Program-made: the position numbers and the translations under genes
Shown here: positions 17,822 to 27,800 of the stretch, piece after piece
Numbering within the stretch: position 1 is the first letter of the stretch
Layout of the letters: each line of letters starts with the position of its first letter
Assembly (NCBI GenBank): GCA_012837715.1
Contig: DUQR01000006.1
Span: 1 to 57,476 of the forward strand
Source: Bacillota bacterium
Lineage (GTDB): Bacteria > Bacillota > UBA4882 > UBA10575
DNA length: 57,476 nt
Reading direction: 5' to 3'
The notes under the pieces: model-generated
What the model saw: the letters and a program-made list of their open reading frames with translations, nothing else
The model's database searches: none
Told to the model about the DNA's origin: nothing

Positions 17822-19496
17822 ATGAAGCTGGCTAAGTTAAGGCCTTATTTCAGCGGGGTTTTTTTGAAAATTTTAGTTATCCTTATAGTCTTGAGTATAA
17901 TGATTATTGCTGTAGGATTGGTGGGTAATTCGGGAATTGAAGAAATGAACCAGGCGGCTGCCAATATTTTCAATAGCAATACTTCAATCCTTTTCCCGCT
18001 TTTTGATTTTTTGGAAACCATCTATCGTACGGAGTATAGTGCTTTTGAAGCGGTAGAATTAGGCAGTTCCGGTTCGACCTCTGCTTATTACGGTAGATTG
18101 ACGGAATGTGTTGGCCAAGTCGGAAACTTTTTTTACAATCTTCCGGAAGAAACCAGGGAAGGTTTTAATCAAATCTGGACGGAATATGAAGAGGCAGCAC
18201 GGGAGTTTTATAATGGGCTAAGAGGGAGAGAAAGTGATCTTACGCCTCTTTATTATCGGTTTAAAGATGAATCGAACAAACTATATAACTTCTGTTATGA
18301 ATTGGGAAAAGCGCAAAGAATCGTCGGAGTAGACAGTTTTCGAACAGGTCGGCAAGTTTATTCATCAAGGCGCACCTTACAAAGGATTATTACGATTATT
18401 GGTGTAATTTTAGGTTTGCTGATCGGCATCTTGGTTTCGCGATCAATCGTGCGGCCATTACATAAGCTCCGCGATTCAACCCGACTCTTGGCCCAAGGAG
18501 ATCTAAAAACTAGAGTCGATTTGTCTTCCCGTGATGAGGTCGGGGTCGTCGCCGCCGCTTTTAACCATGCCGTTGCGGAACTCCGCTCGATGGTAACCCG
18601 TACTGCCCATGATGCCAAAAAAATAAATGCCTCCACCCATAATCTCTTTAGAGTTGTGGAAGAAACGACAACCTCATTAGGGGAGTTAAACAAACTTATC
18701 GACCATTTGGCGGCCGGGGCGGAATCCCAATGTCATAGTGTCAATTCCGCTATTGATACTATTCAGCAGGCAACATCGAGAATGAATCTGGTGATCGGGG
18801 CCACACAGGAGATTAACAAGATCTGCCAAGAGGCCTCCGCTGATGCTCAGCACGGTCGGGAGGCTACTGAGGAGATGATTGAGGCTATAGATAAGTTTAT
18901 CTTTTCAGTTCAACAAATTAAGGAAGTAGTCAGTGGCTTAGTTGAAGACTCAAGACAGATTCAAGTTTTGGTTGATATTATCCGTGATATTGCGGAAAAA
19001 ACAACCCTTCTATCTCTGAACGCTTCCATTGAAGCGGCACGTGCCGGGGAACACGGTCGGGGTTTTGCGGTCGTCGCTACCAATATTGGCCTTTTGGCGA
19101 AACCATATTAACGAAGTTATTGAGTTAGTTTTACGAAAAAACCAGCAAGTTGTTTATACTGTTGATGAGAGCAACACGGAGATCGAAAAAGGCCGCAACC
19201 AACTTACTAGGAGCATTGCGCTCTTCAAGGAATTAATGGGCAAAGTTGAGACGATTGCCCGTAATATTTCCCAGATTACGGAGGCGGCTTCTCAGGTCGG
19301 AAATGATAATGAAAAAATCATTACCAAGATAGAACAGGTCCACCAGATCAGCCAGGATAACCTGACGGCAATGGAAGAGGTATCAGCGACCTTCGAGCAA
19401 CAATATTCTACGACAATCGTTATTAAAGAATCGGCCCATCAATTAGATGAACTTGCTAATGAGCTATCCTTGGCAACTGATAAGTTTATCTTATAG
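17822..19496 (+). pseudogene. Methyl-accepting chemotaxis protein, frameshifted in the signalling domain
   Basis: The first frame (17822-19111) encodes a four-helix-bundle sensor between two membrane segments ([21 protein letters not shown] and [17 protein letters not shown]), a HAMP domain ([20 protein letters not shown]) and most of the signalling hairpin. It includes the tip [20 protein letters not shown], then stops after GLLAKPY. The continuation ([16 protein letters not shown]..., to 19496) is in another frame; one base removed near 19107, or a short deletion, would join them. The downstream helix and C-terminus are otherwise intact. It lies directly after xylH, which suggests taxis toward the transported sugar. 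It may be a real disruption or a sequence error. ATG 17822 follows GGGAGGGGAG. Confidence 0.8.
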
Positions 19497-19617
19497 TAAA
19501 GCGTGTTTTACCGGACTTGAGATTGGCCTTCAGTTACCCCTTAGATTGGTGTATGTTTGATTGCTTTTTACTATGCGTTCTGCTAAGGTGGAGAAAAGAG
19601 TAGATGAGGGGTAGAGC

Positions 19618-20349
19618 ATGTGCTTTTTCTATGCGTTGAGCGTCACGGCCCAAACCCTGGAAAGCCGGTATCAGTTAAAAGGGGGGTTTGAGTGGGAGTT
19701 GGAGAGGGAACTGGCGGCGCCGAAGTATTATGTCTCCGGCTTTGAGTTTCCGAAGATGCCGGTACTCACCAACGAACAGCCCGACCGGTTCCAGGCCTTA
19801 ACGTGGGGGCTGATCCCGTTCTGGGTCAAAACACCGGAGCAAGCAACCCAGATTCGTGGTAAAACTTTAAACGCCCGGGCGGAGACGGTTTTGGAAAAAC
19901 CCGCTTTTCGCCAGGCCGCCCGGCGGCGCCGCTGTTTGGTCCCAGCCGATGGTTTTTATGAATGGCGGGCTTTTCAGGGCAAAAAGTACCCCTATTATAT
20001 CTTCCTCAAGGATAAGACGGTCTTTTCTTTTGCCGGGATCTGGGAAGAGTGGGTGGATCCGGCCACCGGTGAGCTCTTGCGGACCTATAGTATTTTGACG
20101 ACGGAAGCCAATTCGCTCCTGGCCAAGATCCATAATACGAAAAAACGGATGCCGGTGATCCTCCCCAAAAAGAAAGAGAGAGATTGGCTTCAGGATGGAC
20201 TGGACGCTGCCGCGCTCCAGACCTTAATGCAACCTTTCCCGGCCGAGCTGATGGCGGCCCATCCGATCAGCCGGTTGATTACGGCACGGACGGCGAACCG
20301 TAATTGTCCGGAGGTGCAGGCGCCCTGTGTCTATCCGGAATTAGACTAG
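19618..20349 (+). CDS. SOS-response-associated peptidase YedK/HMCES family (abasic-site DNA-protein crosslinker)
   Basis: The 243-residue protein has the SRAP fold. Cys2 (after Met removal the N-terminal nucleophile) is present in MCFFYAL, although the usual MCGR motif is altered. Other conserved parts are WGLIPFW, NARAETVLEKPAFR, RRCLVPADGFYEW and the histidine in IHNTKKRMPVIL. The family shields abasic sites in single-stranded DNA through a thiazolidine bond to Cys2. No LexA box is seen in the 121-base gap upstream, unlike umuDC nearby. A terminator follows at 20367. Confidence 0.9.
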   Translation: MCFFYALSVTAQTLESRYQLKGGFEWELERELAAPKYYVSGFEFPKMPVLTNEQPDRFQALTWGLIPFWVKTPEQATQIRGKTLNARAETVLEKPAFRQAARRRRCLVPADGFYEWRAFQGKKYPYYIFLKDKTVFSFAGIWEEWVDPATGELLRTYSILTTEANSLLAKIHNTKKRMPVILPKKKERDWLQDGLDAAALQTLMQPFPAELMAAHPISRLITARTANRNCPEVQAPCVYPELD

Positions 20350-20366
20350 CAGGTTTAAAACCTACG

Positions 20367-20397
20367 GGGACTTTGTCGGAAGACAAAGTCCCTTTTA
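20367..20397 (+). terminator. Intrinsic terminator after the YedK-like gene
   Basis: GGGACTTTGTC (20367-20377) pairs perfectly with GACAAAGTCCC (20382-20392) around GGAA, then TTTTAT. The next 230 bases before the TpsA gene hold only AT-rich inverted repeats (for example CACTATA 20512-20518 with TATAGTG 20532-20538) and no gene that I can see. Confidence 0.88.
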
Positions 20398-20630
20398 TAT
20401 TGGTAATTACTAGTGATCAAAATTATGTTTACGGGTAGTGGAGATTATTTTTTGATCTAACAAAAGGTTTTTGAATATTAAAAAACCAAGCCAAATCAGA
20501 GAAATAGAAGACACTATACAAATATAATAAATATAGTGGAAATTTGCAGGAATTTAGAAAGGGGTCGAGAATAGGAACGGAAGAGAAAAAAGTGGCAAAT
20601 TTATCTGAAGATCAATTGGGGTGAAGCGAA

Positions 20631-21839
20631 ATGAGCAGGAAGCAAAAACGGATAGTTTCGCTACTTATTATCTTTCTTTTTTTGGTTAATAACACTTGCG
20701 GGATGTTTACCAGTATGGTTTATGCCGCGGATATTGTCACCGACGGAAAAACCGCTACAACGGTAAACACATCTGGAAATAAAACTACAATTACCACCGG
20801 AACGATCGATGGTGATAATGCTTTTAACTCTTTTGAAAAGTTCAATGTGGCCGAAGGAGATGAGGTTGATCTATATCTTCCGGACGGTACTATTAACCTA
20901 ATTAACCTGGTTCATAAGGAACGTTCGGAGATCAACGGCATATTAAACTCGATTAATGACGGTAAAATCGGTGGCAATGTCTTTTTCCTTAATCCCCACG
21001 GGATTTTGGTGGGGAAATCCGGGGAGATCAATGTGGGGTCGCTTAGCCTGTTGACTCCGACGACCGTTTTTATGAACAACTTTTTCACCGCTGATCACCA
21101 GCCGTCGGCGGATGCGGTGAGAGCGGTTTTAGAGGGGACTGTTCCGATCAGCGCGGGCGGTCTAGTCACCGTTAAGGGGAGAATTGAGGCCAATAATGAT
21201 ATTAGGATTAACGCGGGGAAAGTGGAAATCGGTGATATTGTCAATACCGATGGTATGGAAAGTGAACCGGAGATCATCGTTAAGGGAAATGGTGATATTG
21301 TAATTCAGGCGAAGAGCAGTGTCGATTTTACGGAAATAGATGAGGATGAGTATAAGGCAGACGAGGGAATCAAGAGTGACTCGTCGATTCAGATAAAAGG
21401 GGCTACCCTTAAAGCCGGAAATATCTCCTTACTTGCTAATGCCGTAGCCACCTTTGACTGGGAGCCGTCAAAGCCCCTTCAGTTACTGGAGGGTGTTTTA
21501 CCGGCCGGTATTGATGAGCTTACCGGGGAAGAGGCGGTGTTGTCCATCGTCAGCGCGGCGGCGGGGATTGATATTGGATCCGGCTCGGTTCTTACCGCCA
21601 GCGGCCAAGTGAAGCTGGAAGCGGCGGCCAATACTGTTTTACAATGGAAGTCCGACACCGGTAATGAAGCGGTCAGTGTTGGTCTGCTCTATAGCAAACT
21701 AAATACGGATTCGACGGTGACGGTTGGAAGCGGCGCGAAGATTACCGCGGGCAGCCTGGATGTAAGCGCGCGCAACGATTCCATATTGGAAGTGAAGAGT
21801 CTGGCCCATACTGATAATAAAGATTCCATCGCCCAATAA
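20631..21839 (+). CDS. TpsA fragment 1: signal peptide and TPS secretion domain
   Basis: The signal sequence (IVSLLIIFLFLVNNTCGM, with a likely cut after VYAA) is followed by the haemagglutination-activity (TPS) domain. Diagnostic motifs are FNSFEKFNVAEGD, NGILNSINDGKIGGNVFFLN, NPHGI and VGKSGEINVGSLSLL. This domain docks onto the POTRA domains of TpsB and starts export. It is the strongest evidence for two-partner secretion. GGGGTGA precedes ATG 20631. The stop at 21837-21839 is the first frameshift. Confidence 0.88.
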   Translation: MSRKQKRIVSLLIIFLFLVNNTCGMFTSMVYAADIVTDGKTATTVNTSGNKTTITTGTIDGDNAFNSFEKFNVAEGDEVDLYLPDGTINLINLVHKERSEINGILNSINDGKIGGNVFFLNPHGILVGKSGEINVGSLSLLTPTTVFMNNFFTADHQPSADAVRAVLEGTVPISAGGLVTVKGRIEANNDIRINAGKVEIGDIVNTDGMESEPEIIVKGNGDIVIQAKSSVDFTEIDEDEYKADEGIKSDSSIQIKGATLKAGNISLLANAVATFDWEPSKPLQLLEGVLPAGIDELTGEEAVLSIVSAAAGIDIGSGSVLTASGQVKLEAAANTVLQWKSDTGNEAVSVGLLYSKLNTDSTVTVGSGAKITAGSLDVSARNDSILEVKSLAHTDNKDSIAQ

Positions 21840-24800
21840 GCGGTGCGGTCGTCATTAACCTGCTCCACAACGAAACGAGCGCCGGGATCTCCTCCGGCGC
21901 AACGGTCAGCGCCGGTGAACGGGTTGATGTTGTCGCCCGGGATGTCTCCGGGATGGATGAAGTCGCCCGCTTGAACCAGCTAATCGATGCGAAAGACGGT
22001 GGTCGGCAGGGAGAAAAGGTTTTTGATTATGATGGCTCTGCCCTCTACAGTGACGGCAACTATACGGTGCAAGAAGGCGATACTTTAGCGCAGATTGCGG
22101 AAAAATTCAATCTAACCGAAGTGAAATTACGGGAGGCCAATGGTCTGTCCGAAGACGATCCAATAAAAGTTGGCGACAACCTGATCATTCCGGTGGACAA
22201 CCACCACAAGAATAAACCGGGAATTATCGCCGTAGCCGGGGTCGCGCAGGGGAGCGGGAATAATGTGGGGCTCTCTTTCGGTTGGAATGAGATCGCCAAC
22301 ACATATACCGCGGTCATCGAGGATTCTACGGTTAATGCCCAGGGGAACGTCGGGGTGCAGGCGATCTCGTCGGCGGCGATCACCGGATTCAGCCTTGGTG
22401 TCGGGGTGGCCTCGCAATTTGCCGGCGCCGGTTCGGTGACGGTGAATAACATCAACAACCAGATTACGGCCAGGGTGAAGGCGAGCGAGGTTATTGCGGA
22501 AAAGATCGCCATTGATGCTGATGATCGCTCCTGGATCGGGTCCTTGGCCGGACAGGTAACGATCAGCGTCGGCCAGGTCGCCGTTGGGGTGTCAGTGGCT
22601 GTGAATAATCTGGGGAATCAAGCCCAGGCGGAAATTTACGGTTCCAACCTGACGGCGGAGACCGTCAACCTGCAAGGTTTAAATAATGGCAAGATATACA
22701 CTTTAGCGGTGACCGGCGGCGGCTCCGCCGGGGTGGCGCTTAACGGTTCGTTTGCCATCGCCAATATCTATAACACCACCCGCGCCGAAATCGCCGCGCT
22801 CGACGGAGTAAGAACCATTATTAACAGTAATACTTTAAATCTCCGGGCGGCCGATGCGTCGGCTATCTATTCCGGTTCGGGGAGCGCCACTTTCGGCAGT
22901 ACGGCGGCGATTGGCGGCGGACTGACCGTCAATACGGTAAACAACGATGTTTTCGGCTATGTGCGCGGCAGCGAACTTAATCTGGCCAACGAACTCCTGG
23001 TCAACAGTGAAAGCCGGGCCGCGATCAGAACCGTGGCGGTGGCCGGGAGCGCCAGCCAGACGGTGGGGGTCAGCGGTTCCTTTGCTTTCTCCTACATCAC
23101 CAACACCACGGAGGCCGCCCTAATTGATAGTGATCTGCAGACGCCGCAGGCGACGGTTTTAGCCCAAGAAGAGGCTGAGATCGCGGCGATCTCCGGGGCG
23201 GCGGCGGGCGCCGGACAAGCGGCGGTTGGCGGCGCGGTTACCGTCAATTTGATCACCGATACGACCAGGGCTTATCTTGAAGGCGGCAATTACGAAATCG
23301 CCAATAAATTATCGGTTCAGGGTTTGAATAAATCAATGATTAACACCTTGGGCGCTGCCGGTGCAGGGGCTGGAGCCGCGGCGATCAGCGGTTCGGCCGT
23401 CACCTCGGTCATCAACAACTTGACCGAAGGACGGATTGAGGCCGTGCTGACGGCGGACCAAGCATACAAGGGATTTACGATTAATGCCGGCCGGCTTGAA
23501 GTGCTGGCGGAAGATAGATCCCAGATCAATGCCGTTGCCGGCCAAGCGGCGGGCTCCGGTACCGCGGCCGTTGGCGCTGGGGCGACCGTCAATGTGATCG
23601 GCAGCCAAACCAAGGCCCTGATTAATGACCGGGTTTACCGGGCCCAGGACAACGAAACCGCCCAGCTGATTGCCGCCCGTTTTGGCGTGGATTACCACCA
23701 GTTATTGGCGGTTAATGGGCTGACCGGGGAAGATCAGCTCAAGGCCGGTCAGGTCCTGATTATCCCGGCGGCGAAGGGCGAGTGGAAAAGTAAGATCCAG
23801 GGTGAAACCCTTGTTCACAGCGTTAACACGGCGACCATCCGGACCGTGTCCTTTGGTTTTGCGGGCTCCGGGGTGGCGGCTGTCGAGTTAATTGTGGCCA
23901 CTTCCCACCTGGACAATACAACGCTGGCCGGGATCACCGGGGTGGAGATCGCCAATCAGAACCAAGCGGTCCGGGTGCGGGCGGAGGACAAGGGTGAACT
24001 TGTTACCCTTTCCGGGCAAGTGACCGGTTCCACTGTGGCCTCCCTGGGCGCGGCCACCTCCGTAAACCGGGTGGCCAATACGACCAAGGCTTTTGTCAGC
24101 GGCGGCGGGGTGGCCACCGGCTACCAACTGGGCAACCTGTTGGTGGAGAGTTACAGCCGGGCGGCGATCACCAATGACGCCGTTGGAATCAGTGTCTCCG
24201 GTAGCGCGGAGGTTAGTGTCGGTGTCGCCGGTTCCATTGGGGCCAACTTGATCAATAACACCACCGAAAGCTATATTGACGGCGGGGCCAAAGTGGTCGC
24301 CCTGGATAATGTGGGCGTCTTGGCGGAAAACCATGATGTGATCGTCAATACCGTTGGGTCGACCGGCATCGGGGCAGCGCCCATCGGCGTTGGTTTTGGT
24401 GCTTCGTCTGGGATTAATGAGATTGGCGGTGTGACCAAGGCCTATATCGCCGGGTCCGGGACCGAAGTGACCGCTTTAGCGCAAAACGCGGAGCAAAAGA
24501 TCGGGGTGGCCAATGGGGACTTGACGGCGGGGGCGACCCCCTTTGGCTTTGATTTAGAAGAGAGTGTGGATGCGAAGCAGAGTCTGGATCTTGGCCGGTT
24601 GGTCTCTCCCAACCTCGGCCAGCATCTGGTCAAGGATCAAGTTAACGGGGTAGTGGTCAATGCCACCGCCACCCATAGCGTGTTGACAGTCCTGGCGAAT
24701 ATGGGAGGCGGCCTGACCGTCGGGGCTACCGGGAATACCGGCGTCAACTTACTGTTGGGTGAGACTGCCGCTTATGTCCAGGGAGGACGAAGATCAATAC

Positions 24801-24844
24801 GGCGGCGGCGAGTGAGGCCGGAGCTGCCCAGTCGGTTACGGTGA
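21839..24844 (+). CDS. TpsA fragment 2: beta-helix repeats with two LysM modules
   Basis: The homologous frame begins at 21839; the first in-frame ATG is 21953 and is not a true start. A LysM module lies at about 22061-22197 (YTVQEGDTLAQIAEKFNL ... VGDNLIIP). A weaker one lies at about 23635-23777 (ETAQLIAARFGVDYHQLL ... AGQVLIIP). Between and after them are repeats with alternating GSAAVGGA-like glycine/alanine turns and VNNINNQ/VNTVNN-like strands, typical of secreted beta-helices. LysM modules bind N-acetylglucosamine polymers such as peptidoglycan or chitin. The frame runs into junk (RRSIRRRRVRPELP) before the stop at 24844. Confidence 0.8.
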   Translation, partial: SGAVVINLLHNETSAGISSGATVSAGERVDVVARDVSGMDEVARLNQLIDAKDGGRQGEKVFDYDGSALYSDGNYTVQEGDTLAQIAEKFNLTEVKLREANGLSEDDPIKVGDNLIIPVDNHHKNKPGIIAVAGVAQGSGNNVGLSFGWNEIANTYTAVIEDSTVNAQGNVGVQAISSAAITGFSLGVGVASQFAGAGSVTVNNINNQITARVKASEVIAEKIAIDADDRSWIGSLAGQVTISVGQVAVGVSVAVNNLGNQAQAEIYGSNLTAETVNLQGLNNGKIYTLAVTGGGSAGVALNGSFAIANIYNTTRAEIAALDGVRTIINSNTLNLRAADASAIYSGSGSATFGSTAAIGGGLTVNTVNNDVFGYVRGSELNLANELLVNSESRAAIRTVAVAGSASQTVGVSGSFAFSYITNTTEAALIDSDLQTPQATVLAQEEAEIAAISGAAAGAGQAAVGGAVTVNLITDTTRAYLEGGNYEIANKLSVQGLNKSMINTLGAAGAGAGAAAISGSAVTSVINNLTEGRIEAVLTADQAYKGFTINAGRLEVLAEDRSQINAVAGQAAGSGTAAVGAGATVNVIGSQTKALINDRVYRAQDNETAQLIAARFGVDYHQLLAVNGLTGEDQLKAGQVLIIPAAKGEWKSKIQGETLVHSVNTATIRTVSFGFAGSGVAAVELIVATSHLDNTTLAGITGVEIANQNQAVRVRAEDKGELVTLSGQVTGSTVASLGAATSVNRVANTTKAFVSGGGVATGYQLGNLLVESYSRAAITNDAVGISVSGSAEVSVGVAGSIGANLINNTTESYIDGGAKVVALDNVGVLAENHDVIVNTVGSTGIGAAPIGVGFGASSGINEIGGVTKAYIAGSGTEVTALAQNAEQKIGVANGDLTAGATPFGFDLEESVDAKQSLDLGRLVSPNLGQHLVKDQVNGVVVNATATHSVLTVLANMGGGLTVGATGNTGVNLLLGETAAYVQGGRRSIRRRRVRPELPSRLR

Positions 24845-27800
24845 GCGCGGTTGATCTTGCCCATTACTATGGCGGAGCGGGTGCGGTCGCCGGCGGATTG
24901 GCCGGTGTTGGCGCCGGGGCGGAAGCCGATGTCATGACCAGGAAGACAGAGGCCTATATCGACCAGAGTGAAGCGGTCCGGGCCAAGGAGGCTGTCACCG
25001 TAAAAGCCACCGCCGAGCGGAAGATTATCTCCATTGTTGCGAATGCCACCGGTGGGGCTGGGGCGTTCACCGGTTCGGCCGGTCTCGGTCTGATCAAGGG
25101 CGAGACCCGGGCTTATCTCCAGGGGAGTAAGGTTGAGACCAAAGACTTGAATGTGACCGCTAATTATAAGGGTGATTTCTTCTTGGCGATCGGGGCGGCG
25201 GCTGTTGGCGGCGCCGGCTTTTCCAGCTCCCTTTCCGCCGCGTTGGACCTCAGCCTTACCGAAGCTTTTGTCAGCGGTTCCCAGGTCATGGCCAGCGGGA
25301 AGACAACGGTGACGGCGGATACCGATCTTGTCCTGCAGCATTGGGTCGTAAGCAGCGCGATCGGTCTGGCGGGGGGGATAGCCGGTAATGCCCTGGTTGA
25401 TCTGGCGGCCACGACCACCAAGGCCTATATCTTAAATTCCGATTTAGGCGCCGCCGATCAACGTAACGGCAGTTTAGCGGTGAACGCCCGGGACAAAATC
25501 GAGCTGATCAACCGGGCGGGCGCGCTTGGTCTTACCCTCGGCAACGTCGGCATCGGCGCCAGCGCCAATGTGAATGCGATCAGCAACACCGTTTTGGCGT
25601 TTATTAATCACTCCACAATCTATACCACGGATCAACAGGAAGTGACGGCCAGTACCGAACGGAAGGTAGATGCCATCGGCGCCTCCGCCGGGATGGGGCT
25701 GGCAGCCGGGTTAGGCGGTAACGCCTCCTTAATCCTGATTGGCAGTATCTTTAATGACGCTAATAGTGATATAAAGAATGAGCTCAACGCCAACGGCCAG
25801 GGAACCCTGGCGGAGATTAATAAACTGATGACCGGGAACCGGTTACGGACCGGTGAGACAGACGGCAACATCCGGGCCGGGGACGAAGGCGAATACGGGG
25901 TCAGCGGTGTGAGCCAGGCGGAGATTACCCGGGTTAATCAGGCCAGCAACGTTGATGTGATCGGGTTTTTGAACACAGTGGGTCAGTCCGGGGTCTCAGC
26001 CCTGGTTCAAGACTCAACCCTAGATGCGGGCAATGACGTCTCGATCACCGCGCACAGCGGGGACCAGATCCGGATCAACGCCGGCGCCGGCGGCATTGGG
26101 GCGGTGAGCGCCGGCGGTACGGCTGGTGTCGTGCTGATGAAGAATAATCTCCGGGCTGAAGTGACAGGGGCGTCATCCGTCACGGCCACCGGAAACCTGG
26201 TCATCGATGCCCGTAGTCTTAATAGCAATGGCGGTGCGCCCGCCGTGCAAGTCTATAGTTTCCAGGGGAGCGCGGGAGTTGCAACCCTTGGCGCGGCCGT
26301 AGCTTTAGCCGATGTAACGAATAATCTGACTGCCCGGGTCGGACGGGGAACGACCTTAAATCTGTTAAACGCCGAAGGGGCAGTGATGATTACCGCTGTT
26401 GATGAAACGAATATTAGCACGAAGGCCGAAGGCCTCAGCGTCGGCGGCGCGACCGCCGGGTTGGTGGCCGCCGTTGCCAAGCGCGGCGGTCGGATCGAAG
26501 CCTCCGTTGCCCAGGGGGGAACCCCGGGTGCCGGCACAACGCTGATGAGCAAGGGTAACTTGATCCTCCACAGTAGCCTGGCGGGGAAGATTAACGCTTA
26601 TAGCCAGGCCGGAACGGGCGGTGCCGGAACTGTCCAGGGCACGGTGGCGGAGGCGACGGAAGAGAGCGCGGTCACCGCCCTGCTGGGGGAGAAGCTTACG
26701 CTTGAGGTGGAAAACGCTTCTATCCTGGCCGAGGCGAAACCGGATGTGAAGGCGGAAGCCTATGGGTATAACGGTGGGCTGGTGGCAAGCGTGGGAACGG
26801 TAGTGGCGAACGCGACCGCTAAACCGTTGGTGACCGCCAGTATTGGCCGGAATAATATGATCAAGGCGACCGACTTCGCTTTGACCGCGGCCAATTTAGG
26901 TTCAGCCCTGGAAGCGATAGCGGTGGCCGGCGGGGGCTCTCTGGGGGTTGCGGCCAACGCGACGGAAAGCAAGGCTCTACACCAAAGTAAAGTAATGACC
27001 CTAGTCGATGCCTCCACCTTTATGATCAGTGGTCAGATGATCGATGATGAGATGACCGGTGGGAATATGAATGTGAAGGCCCTTAACAATATGGGACAAA
27101 AGGCGACCGCCGGCGGGGTGACCCTTGGCGGGCTTGTGGCCGCCGGTGGTAATGTGGCGCAGGTGAAGTCGGAGACGGAAACCCATGTTAAGCTCGCCAA
27201 TGGGATTAAGGGAACAATCACCGGCCACTTAGCGGTTGACGCGACCGGCACGGATCAGCTCTCTGCGGAAGCAATCTCCGGCAGTGGCGGTATATTTACG
27301 GGGCATGCCGCAGTCGCCGGAGTGAGCAAAAATAACCGCACTTGGGTGGATCTGGGCGGAGGCGGCGGCAACGACTACCTGACCGCCAACATTATTACAG
27401 CCCATGCCAAACAGGAAACCACCTTCAACAGTAAGGTGGACAGCACCAACGCGGCGGTCGCCGGGAAAAGCGGCGCGCAGGCCGGTAATACGGTTAATTC
27501 CCGGGTGGAAGTACTCATCGCGGAAAACGCCCGGTTCCGGACGACCGAGTTATTCAGCGCCCAGGCGAAGAGTATGATCAATAAACCATGGTTGCCGGGG
27601 GATGATTTTAATGTGAAGGTCGGCTCCGGCGGCGTGATCGATGGCTCGGCCGGGGCAAGTAATACCGCGCTCATCAGTTTGGCCAAGGTTATTCAAGGCA
27701 AGAATTCACGGATTGATAGTATCGGGATAGAGAGCGGCGATCTGGAAGAGGATTACGGCCAAAGTAAAATTATTGGCGGTACGGTTAATTATAACGCGGT

